From contig QEXY01000148.1 of NCBI GenBank assembly GCA_003130875.1, positions 1 through 33,693 of the forward strand: 33,693 nt of DNA, read 5' to 3'. The translations under genes and the position numbers were made by a program. Under the pieces are notes generated by a model, which saw nothing but the letters and a program-made list of their open reading frames with translations, was not told the origin of the DNA and searched no databases. This document shows, piece after piece, positions 7,545 to 15,771 of the stretch; position 1 is the stretch's first letter; each line of letters starts with the position of its first letter. Source of the stretch: Ardenticatenia bacterium. Its GTDB lineage: Bacteria; Chloroflexota; Anaerolineae; 4572-78; NAK82.

Positions 7545-9056
7545 ATGAGCGCGACAAACCTTATTCCGGGATTTGTGAGGAAGCATCCGCCCTTGCATAT
7601 CGCAAGGGTGGCAATATGGGTGTTTGTCATGCTCGTCGCAGCATGGGCAGATCCACCACATCCAGGAGCTGTTGAGATGCTCTGGCAGGCAGCCGAGGAG
7701 CTATATGCCCTCGGCTCGTACAACAGCGCAGTGCAAACCTATGAACAAATTGCTGCGCTCCTGCCGACCGAATCGGCTCCTCTGGTGGCTGTCGGTCACA
7801 TCTATCTCACTCAACAACGTTGGCCACTGGCCATCGACGCCTTTAACCGTGCCCTGGCACGCCACATAGACGACGCTGTTGCTTGGGCTGGCCTCGCAAG
7901 CGCCAACTGGGCTCAAAATGAGATTACTACCGCCGCCACCCATTGGCAAACTGCCCTCCGCTACCAGCCCGACCTGATGTCGGCACGACTAGGCCTTGCG
8001 TTGGCTCTGCTATACGAAGGACGCTTGGAAGAAGCGAACGCAATGCTCGAGGCCGGTCTGGCAATGGTGCATCTGAACGACCTGTCTGGGCCAGATCAGT
8101 TGGGCACGATCGCTGCAGGCCACCTGCTGCGCGGGGCTATCCTGGCCCTCAGCAACCCGGCAGAAGCGCGCGCTGCGCTCTCTCGCATCTCAGAGGACGC
8201 CCCTGTGGAGATCCGCACGCAGCGGGATCAACTGCTGAGCGCGCTGGACCATATGGCTACGCTTCGCTCACCTGCACAAGCAGCCCAGCATATAGGGCTC
8301 GCTATGATGCAGCTCGAGCTCTGGCCGCTCGCTCGCATTGCTTTGACACGCGCCGATGCGCTGCAACCGAACGACGCCGCAGTCGTTGCCGCTTTAGGAC
8401 GGGCCGAAGCCATGATGGGATTCGATCGTCCTGCCTGGGAACATCTCAGCGCAGCAGTAATTCTGCGCCCAGAGTGGTCAGTTGCCCGCTTATGGTTGGG
8501 ATCACATTGTCGCCGCAGAGGGCTGCTGTACTTGGCAACTATGCAGCTGCGCATAGCTGTCATGCTGGAACCTGCAAATCCCGAAGCTTGGCTCGAATTA
8601 TCCGAGGCTTACGCAGACCTGGGCCATTACACCCAAGCGGAACAGGCACTCCGCACCGCTGTAGCGCAAGCGCCTCGCAATCTGGACGTCCACCTGACCT
8701 TGGCACGTTTTTACGCGGATAAATTGTGGCGCGTCGCCGATCGTGGGCTGGCTGCCGCTCAAACCGCCGCCCAAATGGCACCTCAGAATGCTGCTGCGCG
8801 TGATCTGTTGGGATGGATGTATCTTCTGGCTGGAGATCTGGAACAAGCACGGCTCCATCTGCTCAGCGCACTCGTATTAGATCCTGGACAGGCCAGCACC
8901 TATTACCACCTCGGCAGGCTTTATCTCATGCTTGGATTTGAGGAGCATGCCCGGTGGGCATTCCTGCGGGTGGTGGACCTGGACAAAACGGGCCGACTGC
9001 GAGCCCGCGCGCTGGAACTGTTGAGCATGCTAAGTGGAGGTGAGACGAGGCAATAA
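7545..9056 (+). CDS. Tetratricopeptide-repeat protein with N-terminal signal anchor
   Basis: A 503-residue protein with no catalytic domain that I recognise. Residues 19-35 form a hydrophobic segment typical of a signal peptide or membrane anchor. From about residue 45 to the end the chain is a series of 34-residue TPR units, with recurring Ala at helix B and Pro at the turn (for example YNSAVQTYEQIAALLP, WPLAIDAFNRAL, YTQAEQALRTAVAQAP, LEQARLHLLSALVLDP). TPR arrays bind partner proteins, so this is probably an extracytoplasmic scaffold. No clear ribosome binding site is seen before the ATG. It is divergent from the thioesterase gene and convergent with the DUF2723 gene; it might assist the envelope glycosylation genes nearby, but only position suggests this. 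Confidence 0.85.
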   Translation: MSATNLIPGFVRKHPPLHIARVAIWVFVMLVAAWADPPHPGAVEMLWQAAEELYALGSYNSAVQTYEQIAALLPTESAPLVAVGHIYLTQQRWPLAIDAFNRALARHIDDAVAWAGLASANWAQNEITTAATHWQTALRYQPDLMSARLGLALALLYEGRLEEANAMLEAGLAMVHLNDLSGPDQLGTIAAGHLLRGAILALSNPAEARAALSRISEDAPVEIRTQRDQLLSALDHMATLRSPAQAAQHIGLAMMQLELWPLARIALTRADALQPNDAAVVAALGRAEAMMGFDRPAWEHLSAAVILRPEWSVARLWLGSHCRRRGLLYLATMQLRIAVMLEPANPEAWLELSEAYADLGHYTQAEQALRTAVAQAPRNLDVHLTLARFYADKLWRVADRGLAAAQTAAQMAPQNAAARDLLGWMYLLAGDLEQARLHLLSALVLDPGQASTYYHLGRLYLMLGFEEHARWAFLRVVDLDKTGRLRARALELLSMLSGGETRQ

Positions 9057-9167
9057 TAACCTCTGGGAATTCCTCCTGTCAGTGCACACGTCAGTGCGGG
9101 GATATCTTTCGGTCGCTCCTCCATCGCGGACGTCAAGTTGGATGCTACACCCGTCATCATCCAGCGG

Positions 9168-11180
9168 CTAGTCCATCACCGTCACGCTCCCAATCCGAAC
9201 CGCTGCACCAAGGGGTTGTATGGTGGGATAGAGGTACATCCCTGCCCAAATCTGATACACCGCTGCATGACCAGTGGATGGCAGCATGATAGTGTGGGTG
9301 TCCAGTAGATGCTCACCTTGCTTCCAAAGAGAGGTAGGATAGTAGACACCGCCCGGACGGTGATCGCTCTGCGCAATGCGGTTGCCTTGTTCATCCACCA
9401 CATGTACATAGGATGTGTAGTTATGCGGAAGCGGTTGCAGCGGCTCCCAATAGAGATGGAGCGTCAATGTGTCTCCAGCCCGTACCACGGTGGGCATGAC
9501 CTCGTAACCGATCAAACGCACATAGCCATCTAGCTGAGCATCCATGCGGTGCATGGGCGATCGAGCTGCTGCCAATCCCACCACTTGAATCGTGGGAGCG
9601 AGCGCCTCTCTGGGCTGTAGCTGCACTTTCACCTCCAACCCGGGCATCGGCTTGATCAGAAAGACCGGTCTGCCACTGGCAATGGCCTGATCCAAGACCC
9701 CGCCGATGTCCCTGTACTCCGGTTCGGCGACGATGCGCGGGAAAAGCCCCAGCAAATCCTGTCGTCGCCCTTCCACATACTGGTAGTACCACAAAGGCAT
9801 CATCTCATCGCGATCATTGCTGACCAGCACAGCACCGGATGGGATGGGGCGCTCCAAAATCGGGCGCCACATCGCCTCCGCAGCCACGTCGGAAGAGCGA
9901 TCAACTTGAGGCAAGTGTTGTACGAAGAGCCATACAGGTAGCGCCACACCGAACAAAAACACACTATACCCTACCCGATGCCTGCTTACCCGCGTCACCG
10001 TTTCTGAAAGTGTGACCAAGCCAAAGCCTATCCAAATGGTCACCAACAAATAAGAGGGGATGTACAGCACCTCCACATCCCCGATGGCATACAGAAGGTT
10101 AAACAGCACACCCGTGATGTAGCTGAGCGCAGTCAGGGACAACCATGGCCATTGTCGCGCCCACACCATTCGAGCCAATCCGACAAATGCCAGACAGATG
10201 CCGACCAGGCCGAATTGCCCGCGCAGCAATTCCACCACCACTGCCAGATGCGTTGTCCAGCTTGGCATCGTACCCCACAGATCGAGGCCAAGGCGCAGGT
10301 TCTCGGCAAAGATTGCACCCGTTATATGATCCAGCAGTCCTTGCGCGGTGTTCTTGTAGAGCACCAGCTGCTGTTCCCGGCTCAGAGAAATAGTGGTGTA
10401 TGGCACATAAGGAGCGCGCAGCGGCAGATACAGGTAGAGCAGCAACGGTGCCAGCAGGCAGGTTATCCCGACCATCCCCTCACGCCACACGACGCGTGCA
10501 CGGGGCAGCGCAACCGAGACGCCTCGATCCCCGACCGGCCTCAACAACAAGAAACAAACGAACATTCCCGGCAACAGCGCCAGGATCGTGCGGTGATGAG
10601 CTAGAGCAAGCCCAAACGTGAACGCGAACGCGACGATACGAGCTCGCTGCAACGGTGACTGCGTCCAACGCAAGAAAAGAAGGAGCACCAACACCACAAA
10701 AAACGCATGGAGCGTGTACACTTCGGCGATGACCGCCTGCCCCCAAAAGGTTTGAGAGACAGCGAAAGTGGCGCTGGCGATTCCAGCGGCCATCCGCGCC
10801 GGGGCGAGGTCACTCCCGCCGACGATGCGCGTCATCAGGCTCCGCATCAGAAGAAAAATCGTCCCAACGGTCAACGCTGCCCAGAAGCTGGAGAACACGT
10901 TCATACGATAGGCAACATTCCCCAGCGGCAACAGATGACTCCACAACCAACCAAGCATCACGTAAAGGGGGTAACCGGTGGGGTGGGCGATGCCGAGGAT
11001 GTAAGGCACGAACTGGAACTCTCCACTGTCACCGAAAAGCAAAGAAGGTGCACACGTGCGAATATACAGGGCGGCACTGCCCCCTGCTAAAATCCCTGCG
11101 ATCCATTTGTCCCATGAAGCGAGGACAAATGGCGAAGAATTGCTATCACGCGCGACGGAAGGACTTGAAGAGCACCGCAT
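9168..11180 (-). CDS. DUF2723-family polytopic membrane protein, putative lipid-linked sugar transferase
   Basis: A 670-residue integral membrane protein. The N-terminal signature of the family is clear: LLFGDSGEFQFVPYILGIAHPTGYP around residues 48-71, with the acidic pair Asp51/Glu54 in the first outer loop, as in GT-C glycosyltransferases (PMT/TMEM260-like). Roughly ten hydrophobic helices follow to about residue 430. The last ~200 residues are a soluble extracytoplasmic beta-rich domain (block GDTLTLHLYWEPLQP, then YTSYVHVVDEQGN) often fused to such proteins in Chloroflexota. Likely role: transfer of a sugar from a polyprenyl carrier to protein or glycan outside the membrane; the substrate is unknown. 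The -10 box of its apparent promoter lies only eight bases before the ATG, suggesting a leaderless mRNA. Confidence 0.87.
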   Translation of the reverse strand: MRCSSSPSVARDSNSSPFVLASWDKWIAGILAGGSAALYIRTCAPSLLFGDSGEFQFVPYILGIAHPTGYPLYVMLGWLWSHLLPLGNVAYRMNVFSSFWAALTVGTIFLLMRSLMTRIVGGSDLAPARMAAGIASATFAVSQTFWGQAVIAEVYTLHAFFVVLVLLLFLRWTQSPLQRARIVAFAFTFGLALAHHRTILALLPGMFVCFLLLRPVGDRGVSVALPRARVVWREGMVGITCLLAPLLLYLYLPLRAPYVPYTTISLSREQQLVLYKNTAQGLLDHITGAIFAENLRLGLDLWGTMPSWTTHLAVVVELLRGQFGLVGICLAFVGLARMVWARQWPWLSLTALSYITGVLFNLLYAIGDVEVLYIPSYLLVTIWIGFGLVTLSETVTRVSRHRVGYSVFLFGVALPVWLFVQHLPQVDRSSDVAAEAMWRPILERPIPSGAVLVSNDRDEMMPLWYYQYVEGRRQDLLGLFPRIVAEPEYRDIGGVLDQAIASGRPVFLIKPMPGLEVKVQLQPREALAPTIQVVGLAAARSPMHRMDAQLDGYVRLIGYEVMPTVVRAGDTLTLHLYWEPLQPLPHNYTSYVHVVDEQGNRIAQSDHRPGGVYYPTSLWKQGEHLLDTHTIMLPSTGHAAVYQIWAGMYLYPTIQPLGAAVRIGSVTVMD

Positions 11181-11188
11181 GGCCTGTC

Positions 11189-11216
11189 ATTATAGCAGTG
11201 TATGTCCAGTGCTCAA
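11189..11216 (-). promoter_or_regulatory. Sigma-70-like promoter of the DUF2723 gene
   Basis: Minus strand TTGAGC (11211-11216), a 16-base spacer and TATAAT (11189-11194). The expected start of transcription falls at or next to the ATG at 11180, so no 5' leader or Shine-Dalgarno would be present. Confidence 0.6.
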
Positions 11217-11234
11217 CCTGTAAGCGGTGACGGG

Positions 11235-11903
11235 TCAAGGATTATCCGTCGCGCACGCCCCTGTCGCCACCAAGACAACGATGGCGCCGGTATTGTCCTC
11301 CACACGCACATCATTGATGCGCAGTTGCAGCCGGCCGTTGTGAGCGGCTTGGAAGGTCAACGCATTGCCTACGGGAAAGGCAGGGTTCTCGCCAATGCGC
11401 GCGATTAAGCTGGCATGCAAAGCAGGGATCAAGTTGGCCGGATCGTCCGGGTCGGGACTGCACACGGCAGGATCCACGTTGACACACCCCCGCCCATCCA
11501 AACAGAAACCTGTCCAAGGGCACCAGCGTCCACATATATAGGCGATCCGCACTGTTTGGCCACGAGACACATCGATACCAGTATCCTGCCACGAGGCATT
11601 CGCCTGCACTGCCATCAGGGTGAGCGTCGTCTGAGAGAGGGTGGGCATTTTTACAGTCACAACGTCGCGGACACAGGTGCAGCGCAGAGATGGAACGGGC
11701 AATTTGGGGACAAGTAATAAGCCGGCGGTGCCCAGAGCGGTTGCAAACACCATAGTTACCGCCGCCCCAAGAAAGCAGCCCACAAGAAAAATCCCGAGAA
11801 GTGCAACGCTGCCTAGCTTGAGCGAGTCCTTCAAAGCACCCGGAGCCCCCCTCTGCGTGCAGAAGGATGCACATATCATATAGCTGGGCAGTCGATCGTA
11901 CAA
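11235..11903 (-). CDS. Membrane-anchored protein with LecA/PA-IL-like lectin domain
   Basis: A 222-residue protein with a hydrophobic helix at residues 31-58 and an exported C-terminal domain. The domain blocks WQDTGIDVSRGQTVRI, NVDP, LHASLIARIGENPAFPVGN and GRLQLRINDVRVEDNTG match the layout of the calcium-dependent galactose-binding lectin PA-IL (LecA) and its relatives. Several Cys residues (CGRWCPWTGFCLDGRGC) could form disulfides. Probable role is binding sugars at the cell surface, inferred from fold only. The start is uncertain: the longest frame begins with TTG at 11903, an ATG lies at 11879, and a promoter-like TTGTAC-17-TATGAT overlaps both, so the true start may be further in. Same strand and 54 bases ahead of the DUF2723 gene. 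Confidence 0.7.
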   Translation of the reverse strand: MYDRLPSYMICASFCTQRGAPGALKDSLKLGSVALLGIFLVGCFLGAAVTMVFATALGTAGLLLVPKLPVPSLRCTCVRDVVTVKMPTLSQTTLTLMAVQANASWQDTGIDVSRGQTVRIAYICGRWCPWTGFCLDGRGCVNVDPAVCSPDPDDPANLIPALHASLIARIGENPAFPVGNALTFQAAHNGRLQLRINDVRVEDNTGAIVVLVATGACATDNP

Positions 11904-11973
11904 CCTGAAAAACTGAATTCCAGTGGATGGTCGTAGTGGTACTTTGTTCCCCCATCTCGCCTTTGCACTCTAT

Positions 11974-12001
11974 TTGCTCGCTTGCCATGGCACGCTATAC
12001 T
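11974..12001 (+). promoter_or_regulatory. Sigma-70-like promoter of the UXS-type gene
   Basis: TTGCTC (11974-11979), a 16-base spacer and TATACT (11996-12001). Transcription would begin near 12008, downstream of the longer ORF's first codon, which supports the start at 12035. Confidence 0.5.
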
Positions 12002-12034
12002 TTGAAGCATCTACATGCAAGGAGAAATGGACCG

Positions 12035-12976
12035 ATGCGTATATTAATTACAGGTGGTGCCGGTTTTCTGGGCTCTCATTTGTGCGATTACCTGCTGGCA
12101 CGCGGCCATGAAGTGATCTGTATGGATAACCTCATAACCGGCAGCACAGCCAACATCGCCCACCTTGCAGGTCACGAGCGTTTCCTGTTCATCAAGCACG
12201 ACGTAACCAACTATATTTTCGTTGAAGGTCATCTGGACGCCGTGTTGCATTTTGCCTCACCAGCCAGTCCCATCGATTATCTGGAATATCCTATCCAGAC
12301 ACTCAAAGTGGGCGCTTTAGGTACCCACAAAGCGCTCGGGCTCGCCAAGGACAAGAAAGCCCGCTTCCTGTTGGCTTCAACCTCCGAGGTATATGGCGAC
12401 CCACTGGTACATCCTCAGCGTGAGGATTATTGGGGTAACGTCAACCCGATCGGACCGCGTGGCGTGTACGACGAAGCAAAACGTTTCGCAGAAGCGATGA
12501 CGATGGCTTACCATCGGGCACACGGGGTGGATACGCGCATCGCGCGCATCTTCAACACCTATGGGCCGCGCATGCGTCTCAACGACGGACGCGTGGTGCC
12601 CAATTTCGTCGCCCAGGCGCTGCGTGGTGAGCCGCTCACCGTCTTCGGGGATGGCAGTCAGACGCGCAGCTTCTGTTACGTGAGCGATTTGATTGAGGGC
12701 ATCTACCGCCTGCTCGAGTCCAACGTGACCGAGCCTGTCAATTTGGGCAACCCTGACGAAATGAGCATCCTGGAGTTTGCACACAAGATTATCGCATTAA
12801 GTGGTAGTCGTTCACCCATTGTCTTTGTGCAGCCAGAGGATGCACGCGTACGAGATGACCCCAAAGTGCGCCGTCCTGACATCACGCGTGCACGCACGTT
12901 GCTGGGCTGGCAACCTCAAGTGAGCTTAGAAGAAGGGTTGCGCCGCACTATCGAATGGTTCCGCACACGCATATGA
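12035..12976 (+). CDS. NAD-dependent nucleotide-sugar epimerase/decarboxylase, UDP-xylose synthase (UXS) type
   Basis: Short-chain dehydrogenase-like enzyme of nucleotide-sugar metabolism, 313 residues. The NAD-binding motif GGAGFLG is at residues 7-13, the catalytic YxxxK is Tyr145/Lys149 in VYDEAKR, and [14 protein letters not shown] plus [11 protein letters not shown] are hallmarks of the UDP-glucuronate decarboxylase group, which makes UDP-xylose. [10 protein letters not shown] and VPNFV complete the sugar-binding side. The frame is open 36 codons further upstream, but the start here has AAGGAG ten bases before it and a promoter at 11974-12001, and gives the normal N-terminus MRILITGG. 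It is followed by a glycosyltransferase gene 168 bases away. A different C4/C5-modified UDP sugar cannot be excluded. Confidence 0.9.
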   Translation: MRILITGGAGFLGSHLCDYLLARGHEVICMDNLITGSTANIAHLAGHERFLFIKHDVTNYIFVEGHLDAVLHFASPASPIDYLEYPIQTLKVGALGTHKALGLAKDKKARFLLASTSEVYGDPLVHPQREDYWGNVNPIGPRGVYDEAKRFAEAMTMAYHRAHGVDTRIARIFNTYGPRMRLNDGRVVPNFVAQALRGEPLTVFGDGSQTRSFCYVSDLIEGIYRLLESNVTEPVNLGNPDEMSILEFAHKIIALSGSRSPIVFVQPEDARVRDDPKVRRPDITRARTLLGWQPQVSLEEGLRRTIEWFRTRI

Positions 12977-13144
12977 GGGTGGAAACACAATACGGGCACC
13001 AATGTTGACTTTGCTACAGGTGGACGCATTTAGGTGTTTATGAATCGAGTTGCAACTCCTGACGTCCAGCCCGGTCGCGATTATGTCAACTATCGGTGGC
13101 TTTGCTGAACTTGCAGATTCGTAGGACGGAGGGACGATTCGTCC

Positions 13145-14143
13145 GTGAAGGTCAGCGTCATCGCCACGGTGCTGAATGAGGGGGCGAGCTTGCGTCGTCT
13201 GCTCAATTCACTTGCTGAGCAGACACGTCCTCCCGACGAAGTGGTGATCGTGGATGGGGGTTCGCGCGACGAGACCCTGTCTATCCTTCAATCTGCTGTG
13301 CAGGAGGGTCGCCTGCCTTTGCGCGTGTTGGTCGAACCAGGTGCCAACATCTCACGTGGGCGCAATGTGGCGATCGCCGCCTCCTCTGGCGACGTGATCG
13401 CCAGCACCGATGCCGGAGTACGCCTCGCACCCAAGTGGCTCGCCGCGCTCGTCGCTCCGTTTGAGAGCGAATCCCCTCCTCAAGTAGTTTCGGGTGTCTT
13501 TGTGCCCGACGCTGAAACCACCTTTGAAATCGCAATGGCTGCCACGGTGCTACCCACCGTGGAAGAGATCAAACCCGAGCGCTTTCTGCCCTCAAGTCGC
13601 TCGGTGGCGTTCACCCGGCGTGCATGGGAAGCAGTGGGAGGATATCCGGAGTGGTTGGATTACTGTGAGGACCTGGTCTTCGACTTGCGTCTACGGAAAC
13701 GCTTCCACCCGTTCGGCTTTGCTCCAGCGGCGATAGCCTACTTCCGGCCGCGTTCCAGCCTGCGCAGCTTCTTCCGGCAGTACTATCTGTACGCGCGCGG
13801 AGACGGCAAGGCAGATCTATGGCGCAAGCGTCATTTCGTGCGCTATATGACGTATCTTGCGGCGTTACCTCTGCTGATGGTGTTGGGTGGCTTGGTAAGC
13901 CCCTGGTGGTGGCTGGGGATCGTGGCCGGTGCAGCAGCTTATCTCTACGTGCCCTATCGGCGCCTGCTGCCGTGGTTGGGGCCACTCCCTTGGCGTGAAC
14001 GCATCTTGGCTATTGGGTGGGTGCCTGTCATCCGCGTCACAGGAGATGTTGCCAAGATGCTGGGCTATCCGGTGGGGTTGGTCTGGCGCTTGCAGCGCCT
14101 GCGTGGTCACCCTGAGCTACGTTGGCGTTGCATGCCGAGCTGA
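13145..14143 (+). CDS. Family 2 glycosyltransferase
   Basis: Inverting GT-A transferase that moves a sugar from a nucleotide donor to an acceptor, probably for envelope polysaccharide. It has 332 residues. The N-terminal block VSVIATVLNEGASLRRLLNS, the donor-binding VDGGSRDET (Asp37 to Thr44) and the STDAG motif at 87-91 in the place of the DxD motif define the family. The segment WLDYCEDLVFDLRLRKR carries the ED acidic pair typical of the catalytic base region. Two hydrophobic helices near residues 238-280 suggest membrane attachment. Translation starts at GTG with GGAGGG 11 bases upstream. Acceptor and donor are unknown; the UXS-type gene just before it could provide a donor, which is inference from position. 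Confidence 0.9.
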   Translation: MKVSVIATVLNEGASLRRLLNSLAEQTRPPDEVVIVDGGSRDETLSILQSAVQEGRLPLRVLVEPGANISRGRNVAIAASSGDVIASTDAGVRLAPKWLAALVAPFESESPPQVVSGVFVPDAETTFEIAMAATVLPTVEEIKPERFLPSSRSVAFTRRAWEAVGGYPEWLDYCEDLVFDLRLRKRFHPFGFAPAAIAYFRPRSSLRSFFRQYYLYARGDGKADLWRKRHFVRYMTYLAALPLLMVLGGLVSPWWWLGIVAGAAAYLYVPYRRLLPWLGPLPWRERILAIGWVPVIRVTGDVAKMLGYPVGLVWRLQRLRGHPELRWRCMPS

Positions 14144-14152
14144 TGTTATAAT
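14122..14152 (+). promoter_or_regulatory. Extended -10 promoter for the small membrane peptide and thioesterase
   Basis: TATAAT at 14147-14152 preceded by TG at 14144-14145 gives an extended -10 element. A possible -35 TTGGCG (14122-14127) is 19 bases away. It begins inside the end of the glycosyltransferase gene and would give a ~40-base leader containing AAGGAGG. Confidence 0.55.
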
Positions 14153-14183
14153 AGCGATGTCACTAGCATCCCATTTCATACCC

Positions 14184-14190
14184 AAGGAGG
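14184..14190 (+). promoter_or_regulatory. Strong ribosome binding site of the 56-residue peptide
   Basis: AAGGAGG ten bases before the ATG at 14201. Its strength is the main evidence that the small ORF is a real gene. Confidence 0.75.
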
Positions 14191-14200
14191 AGAGGCACCA

Positions 14201-14371
14201 ATGATGCAGGGAGGACTCACCGTCGGAGATGGGTTCAAGTTTGGATGTGGCTTTATGCTGGCGGGGATCATCGCCTGGATTGCGATCGCGATTATTGCGC
14301 TCGTCTTGAGCCTCGTGTTGGGAGCCGGCATGGGGGCCATGCTTCCCTTCATGATGCAGAACACCATGTGA
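14201..14371 (+). CDS. Small membrane peptide of unknown function (56 residues)
   Basis: Short ORF starting with two Met codons, rich in Gly, Met and Ile/Val. Residues about 19-50 form one long hydrophobic stretch (MLAGIIAWIAIAIIALVLSL and the Gly/Met-rich part after it), so it is a single-span membrane peptide, perhaps with a re-entrant tail. It has its own extended -10 promoter and an AAGGAGG at ten bases, and its TGA stop shares its last A with the ATG of the following thioesterase, so the two are translationally coupled. I do not recognise a family. A function with the thioesterase is suggested only by coupling. Confidence 0.65.
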   Translation: MMQGGLTVGDGFKFGCGFMLAGIIAWIAIAIIALVLSLVLGAGMGAMLPFMMQNTM

Positions 14372-14775
14372 TGGATCTGCACGAATCGATTACGCCTGGC
14401 ATTGCGGGCACAATTGAATATGTCGTGGACGAAAACGCCACAGCGCGCAGCCTGGTGAGCGGGACCGTGGAGGTTTTAGGCACACCCGCCCTCATACGGC
14501 TGATGGAAGCGGCCGCCGTGCAGGCGTTGGAAGGGCGACTGCCACTCGGCAGCACGACGGTGGGCGCTTACATCGCCGTCCATCACACAGCGCCCACGCC
14601 AGTGGGTATGCGCGTCCGCGTGACGGCCACCGTCAGCGCGGTGGAGGGACGACGGATCACCTTCGACCTGGTGGCGCACGATGAGGTGGAGCAGATCGGC
14701 CACGGTACCCATCAGCGCGTCTTGGTCGATATGGAGCGTTTCACCGCCAACGCGCTGCGGAAGCGGTCCGGCTGA
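14371..14775 (+). CDS. FlK-like hot-dog thioesterase
   Basis: A 134-residue hot-dog fold protein resembling the fluoroacetyl-CoA thioesterase FlK group. The three FlK catalytic residues (Thr42, Glu50, His76 in FlK) have counterparts at the same spacing: Thr38 in LGTPALI, Glu46 in RLMEAAA, and His72 in VHHTAPTPVG. Members are widespread in bacteria with no link to fluoroacetate, so the substrate is probably an ordinary small acyl-CoA. The start was placed at 14371, not the longer frame from 14245, because it overlaps the stop of the small peptide gene in a TGATG arrangement and gives the usual family N-terminus. Convergent with the MoaD-like gene. Confidence 0.87.
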   Translation: MDLHESITPGIAGTIEYVVDENATARSLVSGTVEVLGTPALIRLMEAAAVQALEGRLPLGSTTVGAYIAVHHTAPTPVGMRVRVTATVSAVEGRRITFDLVAHDEVEQIGHGTHQRVLVDMERFTANALRKRSG

Positions 14776-14778
14776 AAA

Positions 14779-14811
14779 GGTTTTTTCGAAAACAGCTAGC
14801 CGCCGGCGGCT
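14779..14811. terminator. Possible terminator between convergent genes
   Basis: A 14-base perfect palindrome AGCCGCCGGCGGCT (14798-14811) followed on the minus strand by AGCTGTTTTCGAAAAAACC, itself with a TTTTCGAAAA palindrome. The palindrome overlaps the last codons of the MoaD-like gene. T-runs are short, so termination is uncertain. Confidence 0.3.
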
Positions 14812-15080
14812 GGGCTCAAGATATGCAAGGTATCCCCGTCGCGCAGACGGTGGGATGCCAAGGCTGCCTCAGGTACCAAGCGACGGTTCACGAAGAAGTG
14901 GTAAGGCAGGCCACTGCGCGTCTTGCCACCGGGCAGGAGCTCGTGTGCTAGCTCGGGAAGACGTAGATGCAGCTGAGTCAGCGCATCAGCCAACGTAGCC
15001 GGTTCATCCAATTCCAGTTCAATCTCACTTTGTGCAACCGCCTGCTGCAGCAGTTCGCCGAGCTTCACGGTGATTCGCAA
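14796..15080 (-). CDS. MoaD/ThiS-family sulfur-carrier-like protein
   Basis: A 94-residue ubiquitin-like protein ending in Gly-Gly (residues 93-94), the residue pair that is adenylated and thiocarboxylated in MoaD and ThiS. The blocks ELELDEPATLADALTQL and VNRRLVPEAALASHRLRDGDTLHILSPAAGG fit MoaD. Start is TTG at 15080 with GGGAG about nine bases upstream; the next in-frame starts would cut into the first beta strand. It overlaps the end of the membrane protein gene by 56 bases in another frame. No molybdopterin or thiamine genes are in the window, so the pathway (molybdopterin, thiamine, or other sulfur transfer) cannot be assigned. Confidence 0.82.
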   Translation of the reverse strand: MRITVKLGELLQQAVAQSEIELELDEPATLADALTQLHLRLPELAHELLPGGKTRSGLPYHFFVNRRLVPEAALASHRLRDGDTLHILSPAAGG

Positions 15081-15771
15081 GATACCACTCCCATCCTAGG
15101 ACGCCACTCATCAGCAAGCCACCCCCCAACGTGGCCCAGGCACCCCAACCGGGGACGATCGGAGCTGCATAAGCTTGGGTGATGGCTTGCTGTACTTTTG
15201 TGAATTGCCATATCGCCAGCGACGGCGCTGCGACCCAGCCGAGAGCCAATGACATGGTCAAGAATCGCGGCACGTGCCACTGGGAGCGCCAGAGGACAGC
15301 CAGCGCCAAACACGCAACGCATCCTACCGTTTGCAGCCGGAATTCTTCCGAGACGAGCACGACCGGGTTCCACACCGGCGGCAACAGCCACAGGGCAAGG
15401 GACAGCACTGCGAGCCGAACGAGCACGCGTAGCCAACGTGGCAAGCCCGGTACGACGGAACCGAAAACCAGTGGCGCCCCCAACGTCACAAGGAACAGAG
15501 GTGCCAGAAAGATCAGACGTTGCACTTCCAGGGCACCACTGCGCACCTCGGGCAAAAACTTGACGAACTCAGCCAAGTCCGGCGCCGTAAGCACTAGAGC
15601 AGCCGCCGGGCGCTCGACCCACGGCGCCCAGGTGGCGCCGCTGACTGCCAACACCCACCCTACGCCAAACCCCAAAAGCGCAGCTCGCTCTTCCCACAGG
15701 AGGCGAGCCATTCCTTCGTCCGATGTCTTACCCTGCGCTGATATGTCTCGGCGCGCAGCGCTTATCCCCAA
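15025..15771 (-). CDS. Polytopic membrane protein of unknown function
   Basis: A 248-residue protein with about six hydrophobic helices (for example LLGFGVGWVLAVSGATW, LIFLAPLFLVTLGAPLVFG, LAVLSLALWLLPPVW, VGCVACLALAVLW, LALGWVAAPSLAIWQF, ATLGGGLLMSGVLGW). No family is recognised. With the TTG start at 15771 it overlaps the stop of the PPOX gene by ten bases and has GAGG upstream; an ATG at 15711 (MARLLWEE) is an alternative start that loses only a hydrophilic leader. It overlaps the MoaD-like gene by 56 bases, so the PPOX, membrane protein and MoaD-like genes are likely translated from one mRNA. Confidence 0.7.
   Translation of the reverse strand: MGISAARRDISAQGKTSDEGMARLLWEERAALLGFGVGWVLAVSGATWAPWVERPAAALVLTAPDLAEFVKFLPEVRSGALEVQRLIFLAPLFLVTLGAPLVFGSVVPGLPRWLRVLVRLAVLSLALWLLPPVWNPVVLVSEEFRLQTVGCVACLALAVLWRSQWHVPRFLTMSLALGWVAAPSLAIWQFTKVQQAITQAYAAPIVPGWGAWATLGGGLLMSGVLGWEWYLANHREARRTAAAGGCTK

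Noticed and set aside
11927-12034. 36-codon N-terminal extension of the UXS-type gene
   Set aside because: It precedes the predicted promoter -10 box, has no family similarity, and a good AAGGAG supports the start at 12035.
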